A DNA stretch of 64,000 nt from Methanoregula sp. UBA64 (GCF_002502735.1 NZ_DAQC01000001.1:1123212-1187211), one strand, 5' to 3'. Positions 43,213-51,819 are shown, numbered from the stretch's first letter. Translations and numbers: made by a program. Notes: generated from the letters alone by a model not told the origin.

Positions 43213-43629
43213 TTATTTCCCGCAGCCGTGCCGGTGTTCCCCGGGCACCCAGCGTCCGCCGTCTTTCGTGAGTTCCTTTTTCCAGATCGGCACCCCTGCC
43301 TTTATGGTCTCGATGATGTACCGCGACCCCTCGTAGGCATCCTCACGGTGCCCTGCACTCACCACGATGACAAGGATGTTTTCGCCGACCGAAAGCCTCC
43401 CGATCCGGTGGACGATATCGACCGAGAGGAGATGCCAGGTCTTTGTGGCATGGGCCGCGATCTTCTCCAGTTCGGGGACGGCAACTTCCTCATAGGCTTC
43501 CAGTTCCATCTCCATGATATCGTCGTCGCGGACGATCCCGTCAAAGACCACGATCGCACCGGTACCGTGCCGCTTTGCGCCTTCAATCAGGTTCCCGATA
43601 TCCACATCGGCAGTCTGGATAGCGATCAT
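43213..43629 (-). CDS. moaE: Molybdopterin synthase catalytic subunit MoaE
   Basis: The 138-residue protein has the family's GAIVVFDGIVRD (with F replacing the usual G), LELEAYEE-like MELEAYEEVAV and HRIGRLSVGENILVIVVSAGHREDAY. The C-terminus contains the catalytic-lysine region VPIWKKELTKDGGRW. With MoaD it converts precursor Z to molybdopterin for W/Mo enzymes such as formylmethanofuran and formate dehydrogenases. It lies 11 bp downstream of moaD. Confidence 0.93.
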   Translation of the reverse strand: MIAIQTADVDIGNLIEGAKRHGTGAIVVFDGIVRDDDIMEMELEAYEEVAVPELEKIAAHATKTWHLLSVDIVHRIGRLSVGENILVIVVSAGHREDAYEGSRYIIETIKAGVPIWKKELTKDGGRWVPGEHRHGCGK

Positions 43630-43640
43630 ATAAGTGCCCC

Positions 43641-43922
43641 TTATCCCCCGGCCACCGGGGGGAAGACGGCAATCTCGTCGCCATCGGCAACCATGACCGT
43701 CCCGGCTTCCGCAGTCTCGATGCGCCTGCCGTTCTGCATCAGGATAACGAACTCGCGAAACGCACCCTTCTCATCGAAGATCGCATCGTAGCCCTCGGTA
43801 TTTTTCGTTGCTATCTCTTTTACCTGGTCGAGGAGGCTCGTTTTTCCGCGTACCTCGACAAGGATATCGGTCCCGAGCAGCTCGCGGAACCGGGCAAAAA
43901 ACCGGATCTTCGCCGTCATCAC
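43641..43922 (-). CDS. moaD: MoaD-type sulfur-carrier protein
   Basis: The 93-residue ubiquitin-like protein opens with MTAKIRFFARFRELLG and ends PPVAGG; the terminal Gly-Gly receives the thiocarboxylate. MoaD is the small subunit of molybdopterin synthase. It overlaps the moeB-type gene by 4 bp, so carrier and activating enzyme are made together. Confidence 0.92.
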   Translation of the reverse strand: MMTAKIRFFARFRELLGTDILVEVRGKTSLLDQVKEIATKNTEGYDAIFDEKGAFREFVILMQNGRRIETAEAGTVMVADGDEIAVFPPVAGG

Positions 43923-44707
43923 TTCTTCCTTCCGTTTAGACTGTGTTCCTTCTTTTCAGGTATCTTTTCCGCTCTGTCGCTCCCGCATGCCGGGCATTTC
44001 GGGTTTCCTGTCACCGCAATCTCTTCGGTCCGGGAGCTCATGCCGTCCCAGATCAGGAGACGGTTTGCCAGGAGGTCCCCGGTACCGAGAAGATACCGGA
44101 TCACCTCGTTTGCCTGGAGGGTACCGATAACGCCCGGGGTTGCGCCGATCACCGGGAATACTTCTTTTGGGGGGGCGCAGGGGAAGATACAGCGCAGGCA
44201 CGCGGTTTTCCCGGGGATGATTGTTGTTGCCTGCCCGTAAAAGCCCCGTATGGCCCCGTGGAACAGCGGGATCTTCTTTTCCAGCGCAATATCGTTCAAG
44301 AGATACCGGGTCGGGTAGTTGTCCATGGCATCGACAATGCCATCGGCGTTGCCGACGAGCCGGGCCGCGTTGGTCTCATCGATCGTGGTGTCGATGACAT
44401 TCACGCGGATATCGGGGTTGAGCGCAGTCAGTTTCTCTTCAGCGGAGGCCACTTTCTTCTTCCCGATATCGGCCTGGCCGTGCAGGATCTGGCGGTTGAG
44501 GTTGCTTAAGTCGACCACATCCTTGTCCACTACAGTGAGGGTCCCTACCCCGGCCACCGCAAGGTAGATCGAGACCGGGGACCCAAGGCCGCCTACCCCG
44601 GCAACAAAGATATGGGCTTTTTTGAGGCGCTCCTGCCCTTCGTCCCCAAAGAGCATGGTCTGGCGCCTGTACCGTTCGTGTTCGCGGAGAGAGAGCATCC
44701 TTTTCAC
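43919..44707 (-). CDS. moeB: MoeB/ThiF/HesA-type E1-like adenylyltransferase
   Basis: The 262-residue protein has the adenylation-site GVGGLGSPVSIYLAVAGVG and Rossmann strand VVDKDVVDLSNLNRQILHG. The DAMDNYPTRYLLNDIAL substrate block and the zinc pairs CLRC and CPAC also appear. It adenylates the C-terminal Gly of a ubiquitin-like carrier, here almost certainly MoaD, and perhaps also the ThiS-like carrier at 49558. It is first of the moeB-moaD-moaE group. Confidence 0.93.
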   Translation of the reverse strand: MKRMLSLREHERYRRQTMLFGDEGQERLKKAHIFVAGVGGLGSPVSIYLAVAGVGTLTVVDKDVVDLSNLNRQILHGQADIGKKKVASAEEKLTALNPDIRVNVIDTTIDETNAARLVGNADGIVDAMDNYPTRYLLNDIALEKKIPLFHGAIRGFYGQATTIIPGKTACLRCIFPCAPPKEVFPVIGATPGVIGTLQANEVIRYLLGTGDLLANRLLIWDGMSSRTEEIAVTGNPKCPACGSDRAEKIPEKKEHSLNGRKK

Positions 44708-44742
44708 CTGCCATTACCCGACCGGATACGGGAATACCCCGT

Positions 44743-45177
44743 TTAGAGCGAACATCCGCCTTCTTCCTCATGCTCGTGGGAGTGAGGGTTGGTTTCCTGC
44801 CAGGGTTCAAGGCCGTGTTTTACCCGGTAATCGTTGATGGCCTTGTGGATCCCTTCCTCGGCAAGCACCGAGCAGTGCATCTTTATGGGCGGCAGGCCGT
44901 CAAGGGCCTCGGCAACCGCCTTGTTCGAGAGCTGCCAGGCATCTTCGAGCGTCTTTCCCCTGACAAGCTCGGTCGCCATGCTGCTCGATGCTATGGCCGC
45001 CCCGCAACCAAAGGTCTTGAACTTCGCGCCGGTGACGATGTTGTTCTCGATCTTCAAAAAGATCTTCATGATATCGCCGCAGACCGGGTTCCCTACTTCC
45101 CCGACACCGTCCGGGTTCTCGATCTCGCCGACGTTACGGGGGTTCTTGAAATGGTCCATTACGGTTTCGCTGTACAT
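44743..45177 (-). CDS. iscU: Fe-S cluster scaffold IscU/NifU-type
   Basis: The 144-residue protein has three conserved cysteines (NPVCGD, FKTFGCGAAI, IKMHCSVLA) and the ASSSM segment that follow the IscU pattern. An Asp follows the first Cys (CGD), as expected. The C-terminus carries an extra His/Glu-rich tail (HSHEHEEEGGCSL), which could bind metal. IscU assembles clusters with sulfur from IscS. The start overlaps the iscS stop by 1 nt (TAATG). Confidence 0.94.
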   Translation of the reverse strand: MYSETVMDHFKNPRNVGEIENPDGVGEVGNPVCGDIMKIFLKIENNIVTGAKFKTFGCGAAIASSSMATELVRGKTLEDAWQLSNKAVAEALDGLPPIKMHCSVLAEEGIHKAINDYRVKHGLEPWQETNPHSHEHEEEGGCSL

Positions 45178-46367
45178 TATTTTCCTCCCTGTTTTGCAGA
45201 CTGCTGGTACAGGGGAGACATGTCCCGCAGGCGCGATACAACTTTCGGTAACACTTCGAGCACGACATCGACATCGGCGTCCGTATTAGCATCGCCGAGC
45301 GTCAGCCGGAGCGAGCCGTGCGAGATCTCGACGGGAAGACCGGTTGCGAGCAGGACATGGGAGGGTTCGAGCGACCCGGAGGTGCAGGCGCTGCCGGTCG
45401 ATGCGCAGATACCCTCGTCGTCCAGCCACAGGAGCATGGACTCGCCTTCGATGAACTCGAAGCTGATGTTGATGTTCCCCGTCAGGCGTTCGGCCGGGTG
45501 GCCGTTCAACCGGGAATACGGGATCGTTTCGAGGATCCCCTTCATGAGCCGGTCCCGCAGTGCCAGGATCCTTGCGTTATGGCCGGGGATATCGGCGGTG
45601 GCAAGTTCGATTGCCTTCCCGCAGCCAACGATCCCGGCAATGTTCTCGGTCCCGGCCCGCTTTTTGCGCTCCTGGCCCCCGCCATGGATCAGGTTCTCGA
45701 TCCGGACGCCTTTTTTGATATAGAGCGCCCCGACGCCCTTCGGACCGTAGAACTTGTGGGCGGAGAGGGAGAGCAGGTCGATCCCCTCTGCCTTCACATC
45801 GATCGGGACGTTCCCGATCGCCTGGACCGCATCGGTGTGGAAGTACACATTGTGCTTCTTTGCCACCGCGGCGAGTTCCCGGATCGGCTCGATGGTGCCG
45901 ATCTCGTTGTTGGCGTACATGATCGAGACGAGGATCGTCTTGTCGGTGATCGCCTTTTCGAGTTCGGCCGGGTCAACGCGGCCGTACTTGTCCACGGGGA
46001 GATAGGTAACCGCAAATCCCTCTTTTTCCAGGAACTGGCAGGTGTGGAGGACCGCATGGTGCTCGATCTTTGTCGTAATGATATGGTTGCCCCGCTTTCG
46101 GTTGGCAAATGCCACGCCCTTGATCGCCCAGTTGTCCGACTCGCTTCCTCCCGCGGTAAAATAGATCTCGTCGGGATCGGCACCGAGTGCTTTTGCCACC
46201 TGTGACCGGGCGGTATCGATGGCGGTCTTCGATTCGCGTGCAATCCCGTAGATGGACGAGGGGTTGCCAAAGTGCCGGGTGAAATACGGGATCATTGCAT
46301 CGACAACCTCTCCTTTTGCCGGGGTTGTTGCCGAATGATCCATGTAGATGATGCGCTTGTCTCCCAT
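45177..46367 (-). CDS. iscS: Cysteine desulfurase IscS/NifS-type
   Basis: The protein is 396 residues from MGDKRIIYMDHSATTP; 28 further codons upstream have no support. PLP-site lysine is in LSLSAHKFYGPKG, and the persulfide cysteine in STGSACTSGSLEPSHVL. The enzyme takes sulfur from cysteine for Fe-S cluster and tRNA thiolation. It is divergent from the HTH regulator, with palindromic operators 190-235 bp upstream. A TATA-like CATAATAAAC sits at about 46537-46546 on its side of them. Confidence 0.94.
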   Translation of the reverse strand: MGDKRIIYMDHSATTPAKGEVVDAMIPYFTRHFGNPSSIYGIARESKTAIDTARSQVAKALGADPDEIYFTAGGSESDNWAIKGVAFANRKRGNHIITTKIEHHAVLHTCQFLEKEGFAVTYLPVDKYGRVDPAELEKAITDKTILVSIMYANNEIGTIEPIRELAAVAKKHNVYFHTDAVQAIGNVPIDVKAEGIDLLSLSAHKFYGPKGVGALYIKKGVRIENLIHGGGQERKKRAGTENIAGIVGCGKAIELATADIPGHNARILALRDRLMKGILETIPYSRLNGHPAERLTGNINISFEFIEGESMLLWLDDEGICASTGSACTSGSLEPSHVLLATGLPVEISHGSLRLTLGDANTDADVDVVLEVLPKVVSRLRDMSPLYQQSAKQGGK

Positions 46368-46558
46368 GCTCTCTTCCCTTGCTGTTTGAATATGTGCGTG
46401 GTTCGTCTGATTATTCTTTTGTTGCCCCGGGTGCTGCCGGGCCCCGGGCACTACCCGGGAATGGCAGCCGGTCCGCCCGGGGGGAAATTTCCGTTTATGC
46501 GCCCGGTTTTCGTGTCCGGGAACCTGCCGGGCAATGTTTATTATGCAGCGGGATCAAA

Positions 46559-46572
46559 TTCACAATTGTGAA
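46559..46572. promoter_or_regulatory. Palindromic operator TTCACAATTGTGAA (iscS/regulator locus, site 1)
   Basis: This is a 14-bp perfect palindrome in the iscS/HTH-regulator divergent region. The second site lies 27 bp away, centre to centre. The same motif recurs at the tRNA-Cys loci and near 59.8 kb. Confidence 0.75.
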
Positions 46573-46585
46573 TGCAATGAATTAT

Positions 46586-46599
46586 GTAACAATTGTGAT
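46586..46599. promoter_or_regulatory. Palindromic operator, iscS/regulator locus, site 2
   Basis: GTAACAATTGTGAT keeps the CAATTG core and one good half-site. With site 1 it flanks an AT-rich segment (AATTATGTAA) that could be the TATA box for the regulator gene at 46620. A further TTGTGATA half-site lies at 46610-46617. Confidence 0.65.
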
Positions 46600-46619
46600 A
46601 ACTTAAAGGTTGTGATATA

Positions 46620-46961
46620 ATGGAAGCCCCCTGCCAGAAGATCGTATGGGATGTCCTGCCGGCGATCCGTGCAGCCATCGCGGTAGAGCTGGTCAGGTGC
46701 GGGGTCTCGCAGGTGGAGGCGGCACGGATGCTGGAGATCGCTCCGTCCGCGGTCTCCCAGTACCTCTCCGGAAAACGCGGGTACCGCATAGAATTCGAGA
46801 ACGAGGTAAAGAGATCCATAGAACAGCTTGCCCGGGATTTACAGGACGGCAAAACCGTGAACCTCGTTCAGCGCACCTGCGACATCTGCCACCAGCTCAG
46901 GGAAGGCGAGGAATACCAGTGCGGCGGGAGCAGTTCCGCAAACAACCGCTGCGGCAGCTGA
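46620..46961 (+). CDS. HTH regulator with C-terminal cysteines (candidate sulfur/Fe-S sensor)
   Basis: The 113-residue protein has an N-terminal helix-turn-helix (about 10-70; GVSQVEAARMLEIAPSAVSQYLSGKRG). Its C-terminus is rich in cysteine (CDICHQLREGEEYQC ... RC, four Cys). This could hold an Fe-S cluster or zinc, as in IscR- or SufR-like sensors. It is divergent from iscS-iscU with palindromic sites between them, and the same motif recurs at cysteine genes. I infer that it binds these sites; direct evidence is lacking. Confidence 0.72.
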   Translation: MEAPCQKIVWDVLPAIRAAIAVELVRCGVSQVEAARMLEIAPSAVSQYLSGKRGYRIEFENEVKRSIEQLARDLQDGKTVNLVQRTCDICHQLREGEEYQCGGSSSANNRCGS

Positions 46962-47007
46962 TCGCAATACTTTTTTTCATACCCGCAAACTCTTTGGATT
47001 TACTCTT

Positions 47008-47856
47008 ATGGACGCTCCCGCTCTTCGCAAACGCACGCTTGAAAAAATTGCAGCCCGCGGATCGATGCTCGTCGCATTCTCCGGCGGCGTTGACAGCAGC
47101 CTGCTCGCCGTGCTTGCAAAGGAGGCGCTCGGCGACCGGTCGCACTGTGTCCTTCTCGACAGCCCGGTCGTGCCCCGCGAGGCCATAAAAGAGGCAGAAG
47201 CGATTGCCCGGGACTATGGCCTTACCCTCGAGATCCTGCCGGTGGCGGTGATGGAGGACGGGCGCTTTACCAAAAACCCCGCCGAACGCTGCTACTGGTG
47301 TAAAAAGAACTCGGCGGCAGCCCTCAGAAAACGGGCAGGGGAACTGGGGCTTGCCTGCATTGCCGACGGGATCAATGTTTCGGATACCGGGGAACACCGG
47401 CCCGGACTCGTTGCAAGCACCGAAGAGGGAATCGTCCACCCGTTTTTGGAGGCCGGGGTCACCAAGGAAGGTATCCGAGAGATAGCTAAAGCCGCCGGGT
47501 ACTCCTTCTGGGACAAGCCCTCGGCGGCGTGCCTCTCCTCCCGTATCCCCTATGGGGAGGAGATCACCACAAAAAAACTGGGCATGATCGAGAAGGCCGA
47601 GGAGTACCTGCACAAAAAAGGGCTCCGTCAGGTCAGGGTGCGGGCACATTCCACGATTGCACGCATCGAAGTGCCTAAAGAGGAGATGCACCAAGTACTG
47701 GATATGCATGACGAGATCGCCGGCACCCTTCGCGGGTTCGGGTTCTCGTACGTAACACTCGATCTCGGGGGATACCGGAGCGGGAGCATGGACGAGGTGC
47801 TCGATCCCTCCGCCAGAAATATTCCAAAAAAACCGGAAACGAGGAGCCCGACATGA
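47008..47856 (+). CDS. larE: LarE-like ATP-dependent sulfur transferase
   Basis: The 282-residue PP-loop protein has SGGVDSSLLAVLA at the ATP site. Cysteines in ERCYWCKK and SAACLSSRIPYG give the three-cysteine pattern of LarE variants reported to bind a [4Fe-4S] cluster in place of using a sacrificial protein cysteine. LarE makes the nickel-pincer cofactor of lactate racemase. No larA, larB or larC is in this window, so the target is uncertain. It overlaps fdhD by 4 bp and may serve sulfur transfer generally. Confidence 0.85.
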   Translation: MDAPALRKRTLEKIAARGSMLVAFSGGVDSSLLAVLAKEALGDRSHCVLLDSPVVPREAIKEAEAIARDYGLTLEILPVAVMEDGRFTKNPAERCYWCKKNSAAALRKRAGELGLACIADGINVSDTGEHRPGLVASTEEGIVHPFLEAGVTKEGIREIAKAAGYSFWDKPSAACLSSRIPYGEEITTKKLGMIEKAEEYLHKKGLRQVRVRAHSTIARIEVPKEEMHQVLDMHDEIAGTLRGFGFSYVTLDLGGYRSGSMDEVLDPSARNIPKKPETRSPT

Positions 47857-48632
47857 CCGTGCCGATGTACAAGAATATGCCGTGTATCAGGATCGACGGC
47901 GAGTCCATGACTGCGGGAAAACACGAGGTTATCGACGAGGTGCCCGAGGCGCTTTTCGTGAACGGCAGGCACGCGATGACCGCGATGATGAGCCCGGTGG
48001 AACTCGAGGACTTCGTGACCGGCTACCTCTATACCGAGCAGATCATCAAGGGCGTGGACGAGATCGAGTCCATCCGGATCGAGAAGAACCGGATCAGCGT
48101 GATCACGAAGAACCTTTTCAAGGTTCTCGGCCCCAAAAAGACGATCCTCTCCGGGTGCGGGGGGGCGACATCGTATATCGATACCGAGAAGCTCCCGAAG
48201 ATCGCCTCCGGTGCGGCCTTTCCTCCCGACCTGATCCGGGCCATGATCAAGACCGTGCTCGAATCCGAACTGCACCAGATGACCGGGGGCATCCATATCG
48301 TGGGCCTTGCCTCAGAGGACGGGCTCATTGCAAAATCAGAGGATATCGGCCGGCACAATGCGCTCGACCGGGTGATCGGTTACGGGCTCCGGCACAAGAT
48401 CGATTTCTCAAAGACGTTCGTGCTCTGCTCCGGGCGGATCTCGTCGGAGATGGTAAGGAAATGCCTGATCGCAAACATCCCGCTCGTGGTCTCCCGCGGG
48501 GCAACGACAACGCTCGCGGTCACCCTGGCACAGGCAAACGGGGCCTGCATTGTCGGGTTTGTCCGCAGCGCAAAGATGATGGTGTACACGCATCCCGAAC
48601 GGGTGCAGGGCGCGCCGTCACTCCAAAAGTGA
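47853..48632 (+). CDS. fdhD: Formate dehydrogenase accessory sulfurtransferase FdhD
   Basis: The 259-residue protein has the family core AMTAMMSPVELEDFVTGYLYTEQI, the LSGCGGATSYID loop and SEDIGRHNALDRVIGYGL. FdhD moves sulfur from IscS to the Mo/W-bis-MGD cofactor of formate dehydrogenases. Only one cysteine remains at the loop where E. coli has C-x2-C. It implies formate use by the host. It is translationally coupled with larE and converges with ttuA (15-bp overlap). Confidence 0.93.
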   Translation: MTVPMYKNMPCIRIDGESMTAGKHEVIDEVPEALFVNGRHAMTAMMSPVELEDFVTGYLYTEQIIKGVDEIESIRIEKNRISVITKNLFKVLGPKKTILSGCGGATSYIDTEKLPKIASGAAFPPDLIRAMIKTVLESELHQMTGGIHIVGLASEDGLIAKSEDIGRHNALDRVIGYGLRHKIDFSKTFVLCSGRISSEMVRKCLIANIPLVVSRGATTTLAVTLAQANGACIVGFVRSAKMMVYTHPERVQGAPSLQK

Positions 48633-49526
48633 GTGCCGGAGCCGGCAGACCTGGCAGAGGTCGCCGGAACAGGGATCGCCGCACTCCCGGCAGCGGTGCA
48701 GCGGTTCCATGACCGGGGCCCCGGCACAGCAGCGTTCTATGGTCTTTTTTGCGGCCACAAGGTTCTCCATCGTCCCCGGATGACGGTACTCGTAGTCCGA
48801 GAGGAGGGTACGGACCCCGGCCCGCAGGGCATATTTCGTGTACGGGCATTCGGGGAGCACGGTAAAGAACCCCTGCACGAAGAGGTATGCGGCAATCTCT
48901 TTCTCGGAGATCGTGGCAAGGGGCTTGATTCTCGGGAGGAAATCCGCGGACGTGCCGGTGCCCGTGGTGCGGAGGAGCCGGGGCAGGTCGCCCCGGAACG
49001 CGTTCATCAGGACCGACTGGGCTTCGTCGTCGAGGTTATGCCCGGTGGCGATCGCGGTTGCGCCGGCCGTCCGTGCAGCATCGGCAAGCGCTTTTTTCCG
49101 GAGGATCCCGCAGATGGTGCAGGCCTGCTCCTCCCGGCCGGCAAGCAGCGTGTCGAGGTCGCTCCCGATGAGATCCTCGAAAGAGACCAGCCGGTGCTCC
49201 ACGCCGAGCCGGGCGGTCAGGGACGCTGCGGCCTGTATGGTATCGGCACGGTACCCGGCAATCCCCTCGTCAACTGTGATTGCAACAAGGCTTGCGCCCG
49301 GCAATAAGGGAAGGAGCCGCGAGAGGATCACAAGAAGCGCGGTGCTGTCCTTCCCGCCGCTTAAGCCCACCGCGATCCGGTCGCCGGGCCGGATCTGCCC
49401 GGTCTCTGCTACCGCTGCCCGGACCCGTTCCTCCACGTCCCGGACAAGGTGCGTGCCGCAGAGGTGGCGGCGCGTTACCGGCTGGAAGATCGCCGCCGGT
49501 TCCCCGCAGAGATCGCAGCGGGGCAT
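48618..49526 (-). CDS. tRNA 2-thiolation enzyme (TtuA/Ncs6 family)
   Basis: The 302-residue enzyme has an N-terminal zinc finger (CDLCGE and a later CGTH), PP-loop SGGKDSTALL, Cys in CTICGIL and PECPYTK (the cluster ligands in TtuA), and a C-terminal zinc finger (CRECGDPC ... CQVC). Such enzymes thiolate U34 or U54 of tRNA using a [4Fe-4S] cluster and a ubiquitin-like sulfur donor. A ThiS-like carrier gene is 31 bp upstream on the same strand. Confidence 0.88.
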   Translation of the reverse strand: MPRCDLCGEPAAIFQPVTRRHLCGTHLVRDVEERVRAAVAETGQIRPGDRIAVGLSGGKDSTALLVILSRLLPLLPGASLVAITVDEGIAGYRADTIQAAASLTARLGVEHRLVSFEDLIGSDLDTLLAGREEQACTICGILRKKALADAARTAGATAIATGHNLDDEAQSVLMNAFRGDLPRLLRTTGTGTSADFLPRIKPLATISEKEIAAYLFVQGFFTVLPECPYTKYALRAGVRTLLSDYEYRHPGTMENLVAAKKTIERCCAGAPVMEPLHRCRECGDPCSGDLCQVCRLRHSLLE

Positions 49527-49557
49527 ATCGTCCTGTCCGGCACCCGGTCCCGTGCTC

Positions 49558-49752
49558 TCATCCCCCGTGCGCGATCCGGATGATCCGGACCTCGTCGTCC
49601 CTGCCGAGGAGGGCCTGTTCGGGAACGAGCACGCCGTTTTTAGCCACGATAACCTCCAGCGGGTGTATCCCGAGCTCGTTCAGGAGATCGCGGACCGTGA
49701 CAGGGGCCTGCTCAAGTACACGCACTTCCTGATCCGGCAGAATGACTTTCAT
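49558..49752 (-). CDS. ThiS/MoaD-like small sulfur-carrier protein
   Basis: The protein is 64 residues from MKVILPDQEV (an ATG at 49773 would add seven). It has the ubiquitin-like beta-grasp pattern and ends RIAHGG, with the Gly-Gly needed for activation by an E1 such as the MoeB-type protein at 43919. It precedes the TtuA-type gene, so it is the likely sulfur donor for that tRNA thiolation. Confidence 0.78.
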   Translation of the reverse strand: MKVILPDQEVRVLEQAPVTVRDLLNELGIHPLEVIVAKNGVLVPEQALLGRDDEVRIIRIAHGG

Positions 49753-49880
49753 TATCGCTTCTGATCTTGGCATGCCGGGGGCATAAACATCCCGGTGCCG
49801 GTCCGGCCACGGGCGCGGGTATTTCATACCTTATGACACATAATTACGATACAAATTCTAAAAAGGATCGTGGCACGAAC

Positions 49881-50789
49881 ATGCAGGACATCACCCGGAT
49901 GCAGGACGAGATCCGGCAGCAGAAAGAGCAGAAGAACGCGATCATCCTTGCGCACAACTACCAGCGCCCCGAGGTGCAGGACATTGCGGACGTGATCGGC
50001 GATTCGCTCGAGCTCGCCCGGGCTGCGGCAAAGATGGACGGCGAGGTTATCGTATTCTGCGGGGTCGATTTCATGGCCGAGACCGCGGCGATCCTCTCCC
50101 CGGAAAAGACCGTGCTCCTTCCTGCACCGGATGCCTGCTGTCCCATGGCGGAGATGGTGAGCGCAGAAGAGCTCCGGTTCGCCCGCAAAAAGCACCCGGA
50201 GGCGGCAGTTGTCTGTTACGTGAACACGACCGCGGAGGTCAAGGCGGAGAGCGATATCTGCTGCACCTCGGCAAACGCCATCGACGTGGTCAATTCGGTT
50301 GCCGAAGATACCGTGATCTTTGTGCCGGACAAGAACCTCGGGCAGTATGCAGCCCGGTTCACGAAAAAGACCGTCCTTCCCTGGGAGGGCTTCTGCCTTG
50401 TCCACGAGCGGTACACGCCTGCCGATGTGGCGGCGGCAAAGCAGGCGCACCCGGGGGCAGAAGTCCTCGTCCACCCGGAGTGCCGGCCGGAAGTGATCGA
50501 CCTTGCCGATCACGTGGCAAGCACCTCGGGGATCCTAAAGCAGGTCAAATCGTCGCCAAACGAGGAGTTCATTATCGGGACCGAGAACGGCATGCTCCAC
50601 CGGCTCGGAAAGGAGTGCCCGGGCAAACGCTGTTACCCGCTGTCGGAAAAGGCGATCTGCGTGAATATGAAAAAGACCGATCTCGCCAAAGTCCGCGATG
50701 CCCTTACGTCCATGAAGCCCCGGGTCACGGTGCCGGAAGAGGTTGCTGCCCGGGCGCGGACGGCAATCGAACGGATGCTCGCGCTGTGA
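49881..50789 (+). CDS. nadA: Quinolinate synthase
   Basis: The protein is 302 residues from MQDITRMQDEIRQQKEQ; the longer frame up to 49767 runs over the ThiS-like gene's start. It has the ILAHNYQRPEVQDIADVIGDS block and three conserved cysteines for the [4Fe-4S] cluster (CYVNTTAEVK region, HPECRPE and CPGKRCY). The enzyme condenses iminoaspartate with dihydroxyacetone phosphate to make quinolinate for NAD. No nadB/nadC is next to it, though it needs an Fe-S cluster. Confidence 0.94.
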   Translation: MQDITRMQDEIRQQKEQKNAIILAHNYQRPEVQDIADVIGDSLELARAAAKMDGEVIVFCGVDFMAETAAILSPEKTVLLPAPDACCPMAEMVSAEELRFARKKHPEAAVVCYVNTTAEVKAESDICCTSANAIDVVNSVAEDTVIFVPDKNLGQYAARFTKKTVLPWEGFCLVHERYTPADVAAAKQAHPGAEVLVHPECRPEVIDLADHVASTSGILKQVKSSPNEEFIIGTENGMLHRLGKECPGKRCYPLSEKAICVNMKKTDLAKVRDALTSMKPRVTVPEEVAARARTAIERMLAL

Positions 50790-50812
50790 GCGGGAATATC
50801 TCTCCCATTTAT

Positions 50813-51316
50813 TCACTGTAATGCCGGTACGGTCTTTGCCCACTCACCGACCTGTTTTCTCACGTCATCGTCCTTGTACCCGGAGATCGTGACCCGGTCC
50901 CGGGCAATGCTCAAAAACCAGAGCGTGCCGTCCGGGTCATGGCACTGGAGGGTTGCGGAGAACAGATCGGCATCGGGGGTGTGTTTTGCCTTCCCGCCGT
51001 GGGCCAGTGCATTGGCGGTGTTTGAGACAACGGCGGCGATCCCGTCCTCGTACCCCTCCAGCGTGTGGTAAACGTCGGACTCCGATCCTACCTGGACGCG
51101 GTTCTTGTCGAGGTACACGAACTTCGCGGTGTACATCTCACGGATCTTCTCGACGGGCGGGTGGTTTTTGCGCCCGGTCATATACGATGTGCACCCGAAC
51201 GGGTTTTTCAGGACAATGTCCCGGACGAACGCAGCAAACGCCCCGATATCGGGGAAGGGGGTTTTGGGGTACAGGACGGCACTTTTTGGCCCGGTCTTTT
51301 CTCTGAATACAGCCAT
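50813..51316 (-). CDS. Hypothetical protein
   Basis: The protein is 167 residues from MAVFREKTGPKS; a GTG start 12 nt upstream is less likely. It looks soluble and mixed alpha/beta, with a conserved-looking FVRDIVLKNPFGCTSYMTGRKNHPP block and TVTISGYKDD-like strands at the C-terminus. No membrane span, metal motif or known domain is seen. It converges with nadA. Confidence 0.55.
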   Translation of the reverse strand: MAVFREKTGPKSAVLYPKTPFPDIGAFAAFVRDIVLKNPFGCTSYMTGRKNHPPVEKIREMYTAKFVYLDKNRVQVGSESDVYHTLEGYEDGIAAVVSNTANALAHGGKAKHTPDADLFSATLQCHDPDGTLWFLSIARDRVTISGYKDDDVRKQVGEWAKTVPALQ

Positions 51317-51480
51317 AGCGATCAGCACGTTTTTTGGCGCTGCGGGGATATTTGCGATCCCCTCTGCCTTGTATGATAACAGATGAACGGGCGTGTTCGA
51401 TACATAGTTTCCGGTCGTTTTTTTAGAGGCCCCCGGCCCGGCTCACCCCGGAGAACGGCATTTTTTGCCGGGTAAAATGA

Positions 51481-51512
51481 GGGGGGTCATGCTGAAAATG
51501 ATGTGACCCCCC
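51481..51512. repeat. GACCCCCC palindromic element, copy 1
   Basis: GGGGGGTCA and TGACCCCCC form a 9-bp perfect inverted repeat around the 14-nt centre TGCTGAAAATGATG. It is followed by CTGTTTTTT, so on the plus strand it could also terminate transcription. Confidence 0.7.
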
Positions 51513-51561
51513 CTGTTTTTTAAGGGTTTTCCGGTCCGGTTTTTGGCATGTCAATCCGGTT

Positions 51562-51575
51562 CTTGGCCGGCCAAG
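51562..51575. repeat. Perfect 14-bp palindrome CTTGGCCGGCCAAG
   Basis: A self-complementary sequence lies between the two GACCCCCC elements. It could be a regulator site or part of a mobile-element remnant. Confidence 0.4.
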
Positions 51576-51675
51576 GTTTGCCCCACATGCAAATTTTACG
51601 GCAGAAAACCGGGCGAGATCCTGCGGACCCGGGATGCCGGGATCGCGAGATTTTTGTGGCGCGGGCCGGGCTCCT

Positions 51676-51694
51676 AAAAATGGTATGACCCCCC
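51676..51694 (+). repeat. GACCCCCC element, half copy
   Basis: AAAAATGGTATGACCCCCC matches the right half of the palindromic elements. No left arm is present. Confidence 0.5.
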
Positions 51695-51787
51695 TCCCCC
51701 CTTTTGCAGATTTTGGGGTTTTTCTGATAGGACTTTCCGAAGTAAAAATGGGGAAATCGGGGGCTCAAAAAAGGCTCGTGCGATAAG

Positions 51788-51819
51788 GGGGGGTCATGCT
51801 GATTTTGGTGTGACCCCCC
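51788..51819. repeat. GACCCCCC palindromic element, copy 2
   Basis: It has the same 9-bp arms as copy 1 and the centre TGCTGATTTTGGTG. The 32-nt unit thus recurs at 307-bp spacing with arms unchanged and only centre changes. Confidence 0.7.

Noticed and set aside
51520..51768. 82-codon minus-strand frame in the 51.5-kb gap
   Set aside because: It covers repeat and palindrome sequence and has no recognisable protein features.
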